64,000 nucleotides of DNA from Bosea sp. 685. GTDB taxonomy: Bacteria; Pseudomonadota; Alphaproteobacteria; Rhizobiales; Beijerinckiaceae. The first letter of the stretch is position 1, and each line of letters begins with the position of its first letter. This document shows positions 52,295 to 61,341 of this stretch, in pieces. The notes below the pieces were generated by a model. It made no database searches. It saw nothing but the letters and a program-made list of their open reading frames with translations, and was not told the DNA's origin. The stretch covers positions 5,821,001-5,885,000 of the forward strand of contig NZ_CP134779.1 of the NCBI RefSeq assembly GCF_031884435.1, read 5' to 3'. The position numbers were made by a program, and so were the translations under genes.

Positions 52295-54121
52295 ATGGGC
52301 GAGCCGGAACTGCTCGACGTCCAGGATCTCTCTGTCAGCTTTCCCGCTGACAGAGGTCGCACAACCGTGGTTCGCGGGCTTGGGCTGACGGTCAGGCCGG
52401 GCGAGACCGTGGCGCTGGTCGGTGAATCAGGCTCCGGCAAGTCCGTCGCCTCGCTGGCGATCACCCGGCTTCTCGACTATGGGTCCGGCCGGATCGATAC
52501 GGGCCGCATCCTCTATCGCGACAATGGCGGCACGGTCTTCGATCTCGCGCAGGAAGATGCGGAGACGATGCGGGGACTGCGCGGCCCCGAGATCGCCATG
52601 GTGTTCCAGCAGCCGATGAGCTCGCTCAACCCGGTCATGCGGATCGGCGACCAGATCGCCGAAGCCATCGTGCAGCACCGCCAGCTCGACTGGACGGCCG
52701 CTCTCGCCGAGGCGCAGCGCCTGCTCGAGCGTGTCCGTATTCCCGATGCAAACCGGCAGTTGCGCGCCTATCCGTTCGAGATCTCGGGCGGCATGCGGCA
52801 GCGGGCGATGATCGCCATCGCGCTGGCGAGCCAGCCGCGGCTTCTCATCGCAGACGAGCCGACGACGGCTCTCGACGTGACAGTCCAGGCCCAGGTGCTG
52901 CGCCTGCTGCGCGACCTCCAGCGCGACCTCGGCACCGGCCTGCTGTTCATCACCCATGACATGGGCGTCGTCGCCGAACTCGCCGACCGCGTCGTGGTGA
53001 TGCGTGCCGGCGAACGTCTCGAAGAGGGCGAGGTCGGCGCGCTCTTCGCCACGCCTGCCCACCCCTATACGCGCAGCCTGCTCGCCGCCGTGCCGGTGCT
53101 CGGCAGCCTCAACGAAGAGCCCCTGCCAGTGCCGTTCCCGGAGCCGCCCGCGCCGACCGGGCCGCAGGATACCGTGGCAGCCGCAGCGCCGGTGCTGGAG
53201 CTGCACGACCTCGTCACGCGGTTCGACATCAGGGGCATGCTCGGCCGCGTCCGGGCCCGGATCCATGCCGTCGAGCAGGTGAGCCTCGATATCCGCCCCG
53301 GCGAGACGCTCGCGCTGGTCGGCGAGAGCGGCTGCGGCAAGAGCACGCTCGGGCGCAGCATCGTGCGTCTCGAAGAGCCGTCCTCAGGGCGCATCCTGTT
53401 CCAGGGCGAGGATGTTCTCGCCGCGGCCGCGAACAGCGCTGCAGACAGGGCTTTGCGGCGCGGCATCCAATATGTCTTCCAGGATCCGTTCAGCGCGCTC
53501 GATCCGCGCCTCACAGTCGGCTTTTCCGTGGCGGAGCCGATACGCACCCATGGCCTCCTCGAGGGGCCGGCCGTCATCCGCCGCGTCGAAGAGCTGCTCG
53601 AACTCGTCGGCCTCCCGCGCGCCTTCGTCTCGCGCTATCCTCACGAGCTCTCGGGCGGCCAGTGCCAGCGCGTCGGAATCGCGCGTGCGCTGGCCTCGGA
53701 GCCGCGGCTGATCATCGCCGACGAGGCGGTCGCGGCGCTCGACGTCTCGATCCGCGCGCAGATCGTCAACCTGCTGATGGATCTGCAGCGAAAGCTCGGC
53801 CTCGCCTGCCTGTTCATCTCGCACGACATGGCGGTGGTCGAGCGGATAAGCCATCGTGTTGCGGTGATGTATCTCGGGCAAATCGTCGAAATCGGACCAC
53901 GCCAGGCCGTGCTCGCCTCGCCGCAGCACGCCTATACGCGGCGGCTGCTCGACGCCGTGCCGGTGCCCGATCCCGCGCGACGCCGCGAGGAGGTCGCGAT
54001 CGACGACAGCGAAGTGCCAAGCCCGCTGCGGGCATTGGACGACGTGCCGGAGGTCGCTCCGCTCGTTCAGGTCGGGCCTGACCATTATGTCGCCCGGCAC
54101 CGAGTGGGAGGTCTCTATTGA
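52295..54121 (+). CDS. Dipeptide/oligopeptide ABC ATPase, fused DppD-DppF
   Basis: Double ATPase of 608 aa with GESGSGKS at 43-50 and GESGCGKS at 343-350. Signature motifs are ISGGMRQR and LSGGQCQR; the Cys in the second is unusual where Arg or Gln is more common. The ATG at 52295 is preferred over a TTG at 52286. It energises the permeases at 54170 and 55090. It is similar in layout to the enzyme at 35076. Confidence 0.94.
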   Translation: MGEPELLDVQDLSVSFPADRGRTTVVRGLGLTVRPGETVALVGESGSGKSVASLAITRLLDYGSGRIDTGRILYRDNGGTVFDLAQEDAETMRGLRGPEIAMVFQQPMSSLNPVMRIGDQIAEAIVQHRQLDWTAALAEAQRLLERVRIPDANRQLRAYPFEISGGMRQRAMIAIALASQPRLLIADEPTTALDVTVQAQVLRLLRDLQRDLGTGLLFITHDMGVVAELADRVVVMRAGERLEEGEVGALFATPAHPYTRSLLAAVPVLGSLNEEPLPVPFPEPPAPTGPQDTVAAAAPVLELHDLVTRFDIRGMLGRVRARIHAVEQVSLDIRPGETLALVGESGCGKSTLGRSIVRLEEPSSGRILFQGEDVLAAAANSAADRALRRGIQYVFQDPFSALDPRLTVGFSVAEPIRTHGLLEGPAVIRRVEELLELVGLPRAFVSRYPHELSGGQCQRVGIARALASEPRLIIADEAVAALDVSIRAQIVNLLMDLQRKLGLACLFISHDMAVVERISHRVAVMYLGQIVEIGPRQAVLASPQHAYTRRLLDAVPVPDPARRREEVAIDDSEVPSPLRALDDVPEVAPLVQVGPDHYVARHRVGGLY

Positions 54122-54169
54122 GGAGAATGCGATGCGCGCCGCACTGACCCGCGGAAAGGATGAGAGCCG

Positions 54170-55093
54170 ATGCCCATCTTCTTCCTGAAGCGGCTCATCG
54201 GCGCGGTGCCGGTGCTGTTTGCCGTGTCGCTGTTCGTCTTCGGCTTCGTCCGGCTGCTGCCGGGCGATCCGGCGCGTCTGGTGGCGGGTGCGGATGCGAC
54301 GGAACAGGAGGTGGCATCCGCGCGCGAAGCGCTCGGGCTCGACCGGCCGATCTGGGAGCAGTATCTGCGTTATGCCGGGGCGACCCTTCACGGCGATTTT
54401 GGCGTCTCCAGCCGCACGCATGAACCCGTGATCGCGGTTATCGGGGCGCGCTTCCTGCCGACCCTGTGGCTCACTCTGGCAGCGATGGGCTGGGCGACCC
54501 TGACGGGGGGTCTGCTTGGCGTCTGGGCCGGGGTCAAACGCGGGCGATGGCAGGACCAGGCGGCCATGCTGGTGGCGATCGGTGGCCTGTCCTTTCCAGG
54601 CTTTTGGCTCGGGCTGCTGCTGATCGATCTGTTTTCGGTGCATCTCGGCTGGCTGCCGACCGGTGGCTATGACGGCTGGCGTTCGCTGCTGATGCCCTCC
54701 TTCACGCTCGGCGTCGGGGTGGCTGCGGTGCTTGCCCGCTTCACGCGCTCGGCCTTCGTCGATGTTGCCGGCGAAGATTTCGTCCGCACGGCGCGCAGCA
54801 AGGGCCTGACCGAACGCCGCGTGATCTGGCGCCACGCGGCGCGCAACGCGCTGATTCCAGTCGTGACCCTGACGGGGCTGGAATTCGGGACGCTGCTGGG
54901 CGGCGCGATCGTGGTCGAGACGGTGTTCGCCTGGCCGGGCCTAGGCCGTCTGCTCGTCGACAGCATCTCCTTCCGCGACTACCCCGTGATCCAGGCGCTG
55001 ATCCTGCTTCTTTCCGCCGAGTTCGTGCTGATAAACCTCGTGGTCGACCTCCTCTACGGCGTGCTGAACCCGGCGATCCGGTTGCGATCATGA
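54170..55093 (+). CDS. ABC transporter permease (DppB type)
   Basis: Inner-membrane subunit, 307 aa, beginning MPIFFLKRLIGAVPVLFAVS and ending VVDLLYGVLNPAIRLRS. The EAA loop is DFVRTARSKGLTERRV. It follows the ATPase gene after 48 nt and its stop overlaps the DppC start (ATGA). Confidence 0.93.
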   Translation: MPIFFLKRLIGAVPVLFAVSLFVFGFVRLLPGDPARLVAGADATEQEVASAREALGLDRPIWEQYLRYAGATLHGDFGVSSRTHEPVIAVIGARFLPTLWLTLAAMGWATLTGGLLGVWAGVKRGRWQDQAAMLVAIGGLSFPGFWLGLLLIDLFSVHLGWLPTGGYDGWRSLLMPSFTLGVGVAAVLARFTRSAFVDVAGEDFVRTARSKGLTERRVIWRHAARNALIPVVTLTGLEFGTLLGGAIVVETVFAWPGLGRLLVDSISFRDYPVIQALILLLSAEFVLINLVVDLLYGVLNPAIRLRS

Positions 55094-55944
55094 CGACGCC
55101 CGCCATCCGCTCACCCGCTCGGGAATTCTGGCGGCGTTTTCGCCGCAGGCACACAGCGCTTCTGGCTGCGGCTATTATTGCTCTCATCGTCTTTGCAGCG
55201 GTGTTTGCGCCGTATATCGCGCCTTACGATCCGGCCGCCGCCGACTACGATGCGCTCCTGCAAGCGCCGACCTGGGCCCATCTTGCCGGCACCGACTCCT
55301 ATGGCCGCGACATCCTGAGCCGGATCATCTGGGGAGGCCGCGTCTCACTGGCCGTGGGCCTGATCTCGGCCTTTGCCGGCGGCTTCATCGGCACAATCAT
55401 GGGGCTTGTCAGCGGTTGGAGCGGCGGCTGGGTCGACACGCTGCTGATGCGGCTATGCGACGTGCTGTTCGCCTTTCCCGGCCTCCTGCTGGCCATCGCC
55501 GTGGTGGCGCTGCTGGGGCCGGGAGTGGGAAACGTCATCTGGGCGGTGGCGGTGTTCAGCGTGCCGGTTTTCGCCCGGCTCGTCCGCGGCAGCACGTTGG
55601 TGCTGAAGCAGACTCAATATGTTCAGGCGGCTCAGAGCATCGGCGTGTCCAGGTTCAAGCTGATCCTTCACCATATCCTGCCCGGAGCCCTGCCGGCCGT
55701 GATCGTCTATATGAGCCTGCGCATCGGCTCGGCGATCCTCGTCGGTGCGGCGCTGTCTTTCATTGGGCTGGGAGCGCAACCGCCAAGCTCCGAATGGGGC
55801 GCCATGCTGGCGGATGGGCGCAGCTATCTCGGCGTCGCCGATCACCTGACCCTGTTTCCGGGCCTCGCCATTTTCGTCGTCGTGCTCTGCTTCAATATCC
55901 TCGGCGACGGCCTGCGCGATGCTCTGAACCAGAAGCTGCAATGA
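55090..55944 (+). CDS. ABC transporter permease (DppC type)
   Basis: Second permease, 284 aa, with YDPAAADYDAL, GTDSYGRDILSRIIWGGRVS and the EAA loop QYVQAAQSIGVSRFKL. It completes an importer with all parts in one operon. Its stop overlaps the ATG of a 19-codon reading frame at 55941. Confidence 0.93.
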   Translation: MTTPAIRSPAREFWRRFRRRHTALLAAAIIALIVFAAVFAPYIAPYDPAAADYDALLQAPTWAHLAGTDSYGRDILSRIIWGGRVSLAVGLISAFAGGFIGTIMGLVSGWSGGWVDTLLMRLCDVLFAFPGLLLAIAVVALLGPGVGNVIWAVAVFSVPVFARLVRGSTLVLKQTQYVQAAQSIGVSRFKLILHHILPGALPAVIVYMSLRIGSAILVGAALSFIGLGAQPPSSEWGAMLADGRSYLGVADHLTLFPGLAIFVVVLCFNILGDGLRDALNQKLQ

Positions 55945-56000
55945 AGGGCAATCGTCTGATCGACGATTTGGAACGGCTGAGGGCGGCCCTTACCGTTTAG
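55941..56000 (+). pseudogene. 19-codon frame coupled to the permease, possible gene start remnant
   Basis: ATG overlaps the permease stop (ATGA) and encodes MKGNRLIDDLERLRAALTV before TAG. It reads like the N-terminus of a longer operon gene whose remainder was lost. The sequence after the stop shows no continuation. Arms GCCTCGCAG / CTGCGAGGC at 56021-56029 and 56052-56060 follow and may end transcription. Confidence 0.3.
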
Positions 56001-56096
56001 GCTTCGCCCGGCGTCCAAAGGCCTCGCAGCTATCGGAGGCTATCCCCGAAACTGCGAGGCGAGGACGTCCCCTCCAGCGGTTTTCATGGCGCGGGG

Positions 56097-56120
56097 GAAG
56101 GCGGCCGTCAGGCCGCCTTC
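56097..56120 (-). terminator. Hairpin overlapping the minE stop
   Basis: Perfect arms GAAGGCGGCC / GGCCGCCTTC with a 4-nt loop spanning the end of minE. No T tract follows on the minus strand. It probably stabilises or ends the minCDE transcript. Confidence 0.4.
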
Positions 56121-56371
56121 TTGGCTGCGTCGAACGGGATCTCGACGTCGACGGCGAGCGTCGAATATTGCGCGCCGCGCTCCATCTTCACGGTGACCTT
56201 GTCGTGATCGATCTGCATATGCATCGAGATGGCGCGCAGGATTTCGTCCCGCAGCTTGGAGACCAGGTCGGAATCACCGACCGCCGCGCGCTCATGGGCG
56301 AGGAGAACCTTCAATCGCTCGCGGGCGGCAGGGGCCGACTGGGTGCGGGAAAACAGGCGACGCAAATTCAT
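56108..56371 (-). CDS. minE: Cell division topological specificity factor MinE
   Basis: Activator of MinD ATPase that drives MinCD off the membrane at midcell, 87 aa, normal length. The N-terminal MNLRRLFSR is the membrane-targeting helix, followed by the MinD-binding segment (ARERLKVLLAHERA) and the beta dimerisation domain. The start overlaps the minD stop (ATGA), the usual coupling of these genes. Confidence 0.95.
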   Translation of the reverse strand: MNLRRLFSRTQSAPAARERLKVLLAHERAAVGDSDLVSKLRDEILRAISMHMQIDHDKVTVKMERGAQYSTLAVDVEIPFDAAKKAA

Positions 56372-57183
56372 GCCGCTTTCCTTCCGAAGATCTTGCCGAA
56401 GAAGCCGCGCTTTTCGCCCGGGATCATGATCGGCAGGTTTTCGCCCTTGAGCCGGCGCGCCGCCTCGAAATAGGCAATCGACGGCGCGCTGCGATCATCG
56501 GCGAGGGTGACGGGAGAGCCGAGATTGGACGCGCGCAGCACGTCCATGCTTTCCGGGATGATGCCGAGCAGCGGGATCGACAGGATTTCGAGGACGTCGT
56601 CGACCTTCAGCATGTCGCCACGTTCGGCGCGGGCCGAGTCGTAGCGGGTGAGCAGGAGATGCTTCTCCATATGCTCGCCGTTCTCGGCCCTGAGCGTCTT
56701 GGAATCGAGCAGGCCGATGATGCGGTCGGAATCGCGGACCGAGGAGACCTCCGGATTGGTCACGACGATGGCCACGTCGGCATGGCGCATGGCCAGCGTC
56801 GCACCGCGCTCGATGCCGGCCGGGCTGTCGCAGATGACCCAGTCGAAGACGCTCTTCAGGGCACTGACGACCTTCTCGACGCCCTCCGGCGTGAGGTTGT
56901 CCTTGTCGCGTGTCTGCGAAGCCGGCAGCAGGTAAAGCGTCTCGACCCGCTTGTCGCGGATGAGCGCCTGCGTCAGCTTGGCTTCGCCCTGGATCACGTT
57001 GACGAGGTCGTAGACCACTCGTCTTTCAGCGCCCATGACGAGATCGAGATTGCGCAGGCCGACATCGAAATCCACGACCACGACCTTATCGCCGCTCTTT
57101 GCAAGAGCAGCCCCCAGTGCCGCGGAGGACGTCGTTTTGCCGACGCCGCCTTTGCCGGATGTGACCACGATGACTTTGCCCAT
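56368..57183 (-). CDS. minD: Septum site-determining protein MinD
   Basis: Membrane-cycling ATPase of the ParA/MinD class, 271 aa. The deviant Walker A KGGVGKTT is at 11-18 with signature Lys11 and catalytic Lys16. The C-terminal amphipathic helix (KRGFFGKIFGRKAA) binds the membrane. The ATG at 57183 has an AGGAGAGG ribosome site; a longer frame upstream crosses the intergenic palindrome and is unlikely. Confidence 0.96.
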   Translation of the reverse strand: MGKVIVVTSGKGGVGKTTSSAALGAALAKSGDKVVVVDFDVGLRNLDLVMGAERRVVYDLVNVIQGEAKLTQALIRDKRVETLYLLPASQTRDKDNLTPEGVEKVVSALKSVFDWVICDSPAGIERGATLAMRHADVAIVVTNPEVSSVRDSDRIIGLLDSKTLRAENGEHMEKHLLLTRYDSARAERGDMLKVDDVLEILSIPLLGIIPESMDVLRASNLGSPVTLADDRSAPSIAYFEAARRLKGENLPIMIPGEKRGFFGKIFGRKAA

Positions 57184-57231
57184 AGACCTCTCCTGTTTGT
57201 AGTGATGCGCCGTGAGCGATTCTAAAAATTG

Positions 57232-57280
57232 AGAGCATTGCTCATGCGAAAAGCCGGTACCCACTTTCGCGCAATGCTCT
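57232..57280. repeat. Palindrome between minC and minD
   Basis: AGAGCATTGC / GCAATGCTCT arms (57232-57241, 57271-57280) around GCGAAAAGCCGGTACCCACT, the core family seen in the composite elements. It fills half of the 95-bp gap within the min operon and its outer arm includes the minC stop codon. Confidence 0.6.
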
Positions 57281-58013
57281 AGGCGAGCGATCCGACCTTG
57301 AATGTTTCGCCTTCGAGCCAGATCTGGACGGCCTTGCCGCGCAGTTCGGGTTCCATGTCCTCGGCCGTCTTGTAGAAGCCGTCGATGGCGAGGAGCTCCG
57401 CTTCGAGCTTGCTGCAGAAGATGCGTGCGGACGCATTGCCCATCGTGCCGGCCAGCGCTCGTCCCCGGAGCGTGCCGTAAACATGGATGGAACCTCCCGC
57501 GACGATTTCCGCGCCGGATGCGACCGACCCGATGATGGTGACGTCGCCCTCGGGAAAGAACAGCGACTGACCGGAGCGCACGGGCTGGGTCACGATGATC
57601 GAAGGCGTGGTCTTGATCGGCAGCGGGTCGGAGCGAATGATGCTCTCGGACACGGCCACCTCCTTGATCGGCTCGGCGACCGGCGCTTCGATATCCGATG
57701 TCGAGCGCCCGCCGGATATCGCAGGCGGCAGATCCGTACCGAGCAATGAGGTGCGGGCGCCTTCAATGCCCATGATTCGGACATTGCGCGTGCACAGCTC
57801 ATCGACGAGCGCGCGGAGCTGCGCGCGGTCGAGGTCAAGGCCTTCGACATCGAGCACGACCGGCCGCCTCAGGAAGAACCCGGCGGACAGCGCAGCCAGC
57901 TCATCGAGCCGCACCAGCCAGTCCTCGATGGGCAGCTCGGGGGTCAGCGTGAGCGCAAGGTAGGAGCGCCCCTTGAGGCGGATCGGCCTGGGTTTGGTTA
58001 ACACGGCGGTCAT
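57279..58013 (-). CDS. minC: Septum site-determining protein MinC
   Basis: FtsZ polymerisation inhibitor, 244 aa from the ATG at 58013 (MTAVLTKPRPIRLKGRSYLA). The N-terminal FtsZ-binding domain is followed by a Pro/Glu linker and the C-terminal beta-helix that binds MinD (SGQSLFFPEGDVTIIGSVAS and repeats). It is the first gene of minC-minD-minE. A longer in-frame extension lacks a ribosome site. Upstream, 58014-58530 shows no convincing gene. Confidence 0.93.
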   Translation of the reverse strand: MTAVLTKPRPIRLKGRSYLALTLTPELPIEDWLVRLDELAALSAGFFLRRPVVLDVEGLDLDRAQLRALVDELCTRNVRIMGIEGARTSLLGTDLPPAISGGRSTSDIEAPVAEPIKEVAVSESIIRSDPLPIKTTPSIIVTQPVRSGQSLFFPEGDVTIIGSVASGAEIVAGGSIHVYGTLRGRALAGTMGNASARIFCSKLEAELLAIDGFYKTAEDMEPELRGKAVQIWLEGETFKVGSLA

Positions 58014-58530
58014 CTTGGTAAATTTTCGGTAGCTCCGGTGTATCGGCGGATGGTTAACAGATGGTAAATCGCCGGAGCGCGTCCACGGCAACGCGCCCAT
58101 TTTGAACTCTGGCGAGGCGTGGCAAGGGCTGTGAATTATCAGCCGGTCAGGCGTCAAAAGCCGCCGAAGCTGAAAGTGCCCGCAGCAGGCCGAAAGCGCT
58201 CCTCGGCAGGTTCCGAAGCCGTTTACGACAGCGCTTGTCCCATGCTGCCCATGCGAGGCATCGCTGCCGCCGGCTTCGGCCGCGCAAAGGCGAACGCGGT
58301 CACATCCGCGTGGCTCGCGGCCGATCGCGAGATCCAACATCGCGAGATCGCAGATCCAGCGGTCATGCCGCAGCGAGGGCGAGCGGCCCGCATATGTTTC
58401 GGCTTACGAGGGGACTTGGGTCCGATCATGCGACCGGCGGTCCAGGCCTGCCGTGGAATTTATCAGAGGGCTTCTCCGCACCGACCTCAGCTAGAACCAC
58501 GCCGAAGTGCTCGCCGAGCACGGCAAGCGG

Positions 58531-58884
58531 TCAAACGCTCGGGGCGACGGTCGTGACCATCGCGCAGCGGCGCAGGTCCATCTCGCCTTCGAGCACCTCG
58601 GGAAGCGCGGCGACGAACGCCTTCATGTACGGCAGCTCAAAATGCTCGTTCAGGTCGGATGCGTCCTTCCAATTCTCGTAGAGCATCCAGACGTCGGGGT
58701 CGTCGTGCGAGCGGTGGAGGTCGTAGTTGATGTTGCCAGGCTCGGCGCGGGCCGGCTCGACGAGCGTCGACAGGCGACGGCCAAGTTCGTCGCCCATACC
58801 CTTCTTCGCGCGGACGAACGCCACGAGCGTGAGCTGGGCGCCATTTGAGGGCGGCGGGACGGCGGAAAGGGATTGCGCGGTCAT
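58531..58884 (-). CDS. Putative quinol monooxygenase, ABM domain
   Basis: Small ferredoxin-like protein of 117 aa with one antibiotic-biosynthesis-monooxygenase domain: LVAFVRAKKGMGDELG, then NYDLHRSHDDPDVWMLYENW and the ALPEVLEG tail. These act on quinols or handle reactive aromatic compounds without cofactors. It is downstream of a second, exported ABM protein and an SDR on the same strand, and this three-gene group faces a LysR regulator. Confidence 0.85.
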   Translation of the reverse strand: MTAQSLSAVPPPSNGAQLTLVAFVRAKKGMGDELGRRLSTLVEPARAEPGNINYDLHRSHDDPDVWMLYENWKDASDLNEHFELPYMKAFVAALPEVLEGEMDLRRCAMVTTVAPSV

Positions 58885-58945
58885 TGTGTCGTCTCCGATT
58901 GTGTTGGGTTCCGCTCCGCTAGGGTCAGGTGGAGTTCGTCCGAGA

Positions 58946-59401
58946 TCAACGGCATTCGGCGCGCGAGTCCGGGCCAGTGGTGGCCGGCGCGGAGCGCGGC
59001 TGCGGGTCGAGGTCCTGGGCGAAGCGCAGACCGCCTTCGGTGATCGGGCGGGCCAAGTTGCGCTCGAACATCGAGAACAGCGCGACGGTGTAGGAGCGGG
59101 CGAAATGACTGTTCACTGCAGCCTCGTTGCGCCAAACCTCGTAGAGGACGTAGCTGCGCTCGACGCCCAGGATTTTGTGGACGTTGAACGTGATGTTGCC
59201 GGGCTCGAGGCGCGAGCAGGTCACAGAGCGACGGAAGAGGCGCTCGAACTCCGCTTCAGTGCCGGGCTTGACCTCGAAGTTGACGACGAGGGCGACTTCA
59301 CCGTTCGGGCTGGGCTGCAGGGCGATCTCGGCCCTCGCCGCGTGTGACGAAAGGCAAACCCCTGCGGCGACGACAGCGCTGAGTGTGATTTTCTTGAGCA
59401 C
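58946..59401 (-). CDS. Exported ABM-domain protein
   Basis: 151 aa from a GTG at 59401 with AGAGAGG upstream. It has a Sec signal peptide (KKITLSAVVAAGVCLSSHAA, ending ARA) and an ABM domain (VNFEVKPGTEAEFERLFRRS, NITFNVHKILGVERSYVLYE). Related to the cytoplasmic ABM protein downstream, but secreted. The role is unknown; stress or quinone handling outside the membrane is a guess. Confidence 0.8.
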   Translation of the reverse strand: MLKKITLSAVVAAGVCLSSHAARAEIALQPSPNGEVALVVNFEVKPGTEAEFERLFRRSVTCSRLEPGNITFNVHKILGVERSYVLYEVWRNEAAVNSHFARSYTVALFSMFERNLARPITEGGLRFAQDLDPQPRSAPATTGPDSRAECR

Positions 59402-59445
59402 GTTGATGTTGCCTCTCTAAGAACCAAGATTGTCGGGTTGCTATG

Positions 59446-59485
59446 TTTCGCCATCGCAGCGTTTTCGCTGCGATGGCGAAACAGC
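59446..59485. terminator. Perfect 18-bp hairpin downstream of the SDR gene
   Basis: Arms at 59446-59463 and 59468-59485, loop TTTT, containing TTTCGCCATCGCAGCG. It lies between the SDR (ends 59497) and the exported ABM gene, both minus strand. No T tract follows in either direction. It may be a transcript end, a processing site or a mobile palindrome. Confidence 0.5.
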
Positions 59486-59496
59486 GGGATGGCCGA

Positions 59497-60267
59497 TCAG
59501 GCGATCGAATAGCCACCGTCGATCAGGAGGCCGTGGCCCGAGATGAACGAAGCGTCGTCCGAGGCCAGAAAGGCAACGACGGTTGCGACCTCTTCCGGAG
59601 TGCCAACGCGGCCAGGCACCGTCGTGGCGGCGAAGGCGTACTTCGCATCGGAGCTCGGCCAAATGCGGTCCTGAAACGGCGTGTCGATGATGCCCGGATT
59701 GATCGCGTTCACCCTGACACCTTGCTTGAACAGCTCGATCGCCGCAGTCTTGGTGAGGCCGAGAACCGCGTGCTTGCTTGCGATGTAGAGGCCAGCGTTG
59801 GCGAAGCCGATCACACCACCCATCGAGGCGTTGTTGATGATCGTACCGCCGCCCTGCGCCAACATAGCCTTGGCTTCGTGCTTCATCGACCAAAACACAC
59901 CGCGCACGTTCGCGTTGAAGATGGTGTCGTAGGTCTCGTTAGTTTGCTCGACGAAGGGCGAAAACGCGCCTTCGGTACCGGCGTTGTTGAAGGCGATGTC
60001 GACGCGGCTGTAGATCGAGATCGTCTTGGCAACGAGCTCGATGACGCTCTCCTCGACGTTGACGTCGGCGACGACGGCGGTAGCCTCGAAACCCGCGTTC
60101 GTGATCTCCGCCACCAGGGCCTCGATCTCGGCGCCGCGGCGGGCGCTGGCGATCACCTTGGCGCCACGACGGGCGAGTTCGATGGCGGCGGCGCGGCCGA
60201 TACCGGAGCTGGCTCCGGTAATGAGGGCCACTCTACCTTCGAGCGTCTTCACGCGATTATCGCTCAT
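59497..60267 (-). CDS. SDR family oxidoreductase
   Basis: Classical short-chain dehydrogenase, 256 aa. The cofactor motif TGASSGIG is near 18-25, NNAG follows, and YIASK supplies catalytic Tyr and Lys in the usual place. The sequence ends GGYSIA, as in many 3-ketoacyl-reductase-like members. It is divergent from a LysR gene (190-bp gap) and precedes two ABM genes, suggesting a small inducible detoxification set. Confidence 0.9.
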   Translation of the reverse strand: MSDNRVKTLEGRVALITGASSGIGRAAAIELARRGAKVIASARRGAEIEALVAEITNAGFEATAVVADVNVEESVIELVAKTISIYSRVDIAFNNAGTEGAFSPFVEQTNETYDTIFNANVRGVFWSMKHEAKAMLAQGGGTIINNASMGGVIGFANAGLYIASKHAVLGLTKTAAIELFKQGVRVNAINPGIIDTPFQDRIWPSSDAKYAFAATTVPGRVGTPEEVATVVAFLASDDASFISGHGLLIDGGYSIA

Positions 60268-60382
60268 TCAGGTCTCCATCCGTTGCAAACGCCGCCCAGC
60301 CTAGGCGCCAATCGATGGGCCTGTGTGCCGGCGCCCTTTGTTCTAGAGGGCCCAAACAGATATGATTAGATGACGAATTTCT

Positions 60383-60410
60383 ATTAGAGTAGTGAATGAA
60401 GCATACTAAT
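60383..60410. promoter_or_regulatory. Imperfect inverted repeat, candidate LysR site
   Basis: ATTAGAGTA and its partial inverse TACTAAT are separated within 28 bp, with an additional ATTAGA at 60365, in the gap between the SDR and the LysR gene. LysR regulators usually bind such AT-rich interrupted palindromes near a divergent promoter. Assignment is positional. Confidence 0.4.
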
Positions 60411-60456
60411 TTCTGCCGGAGGTGCAGCCGGGCGTATTTTTCATCGGAGCAGCGAC

Positions 60457-61341
60457 ATGCACGGGACGGAGTTGGCGGAACTTGCGACCTTCTTGGCTGT
60501 CGCACGCTTCAAGAGCTTCAAGCAGGCCGCCGTCGAGCGCGGTGTAGCGGCCTCGGCCGTCAGTCACACGATCCGTAGCCTTGAGGAGCGTGTCGGGATC
60601 CGCCTGTTTCACCGGACCACGCGTAGCGTCTCGCTGACCGAGGCAGGACAGCGGTTCTTGACGGAGCTCAGCCCCGCATTCGGTCAAATCGAGCGGGCGC
60701 TCGACAGCCTTAATTCATTCCGCGGCACGCCGTTCGGAACGGTGCGGATCAACATTCCGAACTCCATCGCCCCCTTTGTCTTGCGCAATGTCATGGGTCC
60801 CTTGCTCAAACAGAACCCCGGCTTGCATTTGGATCTCGTGGCGACCGATCGCTTGGTCGACATCGTGGAGGACGGCTTTGATGCGGGAATCCGCTTCGGC
60901 GAGCGTCTGTTGCAGGACATGATAGCCGTGCACATCAAGCCGACCCTACGCTTCTCGGTCGTTGGCTCGCCAGACTACTTCAACGGACGCGAGATCCCCC
61001 TGAAACCGGCTGATCTTCGCGAGCACTCATGTATTCGATATCGGTTTCCAAGTGGTGCAATATATAATTGGCAATTCGAAAAAGATGGCGAAGAGATCGA
61101 CGTCGAGGTCGGCGGCCCGATCACCCTCGATGACCAGGAACTGATGGTCGAGGCGGCGCTACAGGGCTGCGGGCTGGCCTATGTCTGGGATAATCGCGTG
61201 ATGCAGCATCTGGTGAGCGGGACGCTCATCCGGTGCCTTGATGACTGGTGCGCCCCGGACAACGGCCTGTTTCTCTACTATCCGAGCCGACGCTACCTTT
61301 CCGCGGGGCTGCGCGCCGTAATCGACATGCTCAAGGCATGA
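60457..61341 (+). CDS. LysR family transcriptional regulator
   Basis: Activator/repressor of 294 aa. The winged HTH is at about 15-62 (FKSFKQAAVERGVAASAVSH) and the periplasmic-binding-fold effector domain follows. It is divergent from the SDR and probably controls the SDR and ABM genes. The middle (residues 185-200) is locally AT-rich in codons. After the stop, to 61570, I see nothing else. Confidence 0.92.
   Translation: MHGTELAELATFLAVARFKSFKQAAVERGVAASAVSHTIRSLEERVGIRLFHRTTRSVSLTEAGQRFLTELSPAFGQIERALDSLNSFRGTPFGTVRINIPNSIAPFVLRNVMGPLLKQNPGLHLDLVATDRLVDIVEDGFDAGIRFGERLLQDMIAVHIKPTLRFSVVGSPDYFNGREIPLKPADLREHSCIRYRFPSGAIYNWQFEKDGEEIDVEVGGPITLDDQELMVEAALQGCGLAYVWDNRVMQHLVSGTLIRCLDDWCAPDNGLFLYYPSRRYLSAGLRAVIDMLKA

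Noticed and set aside
58014..58530. Possible genes in the gap upstream of minC
   Set aside because: Frames here are Arg/Ala/Pro-rich, lack ribosome sites and show no fold-like pattern.
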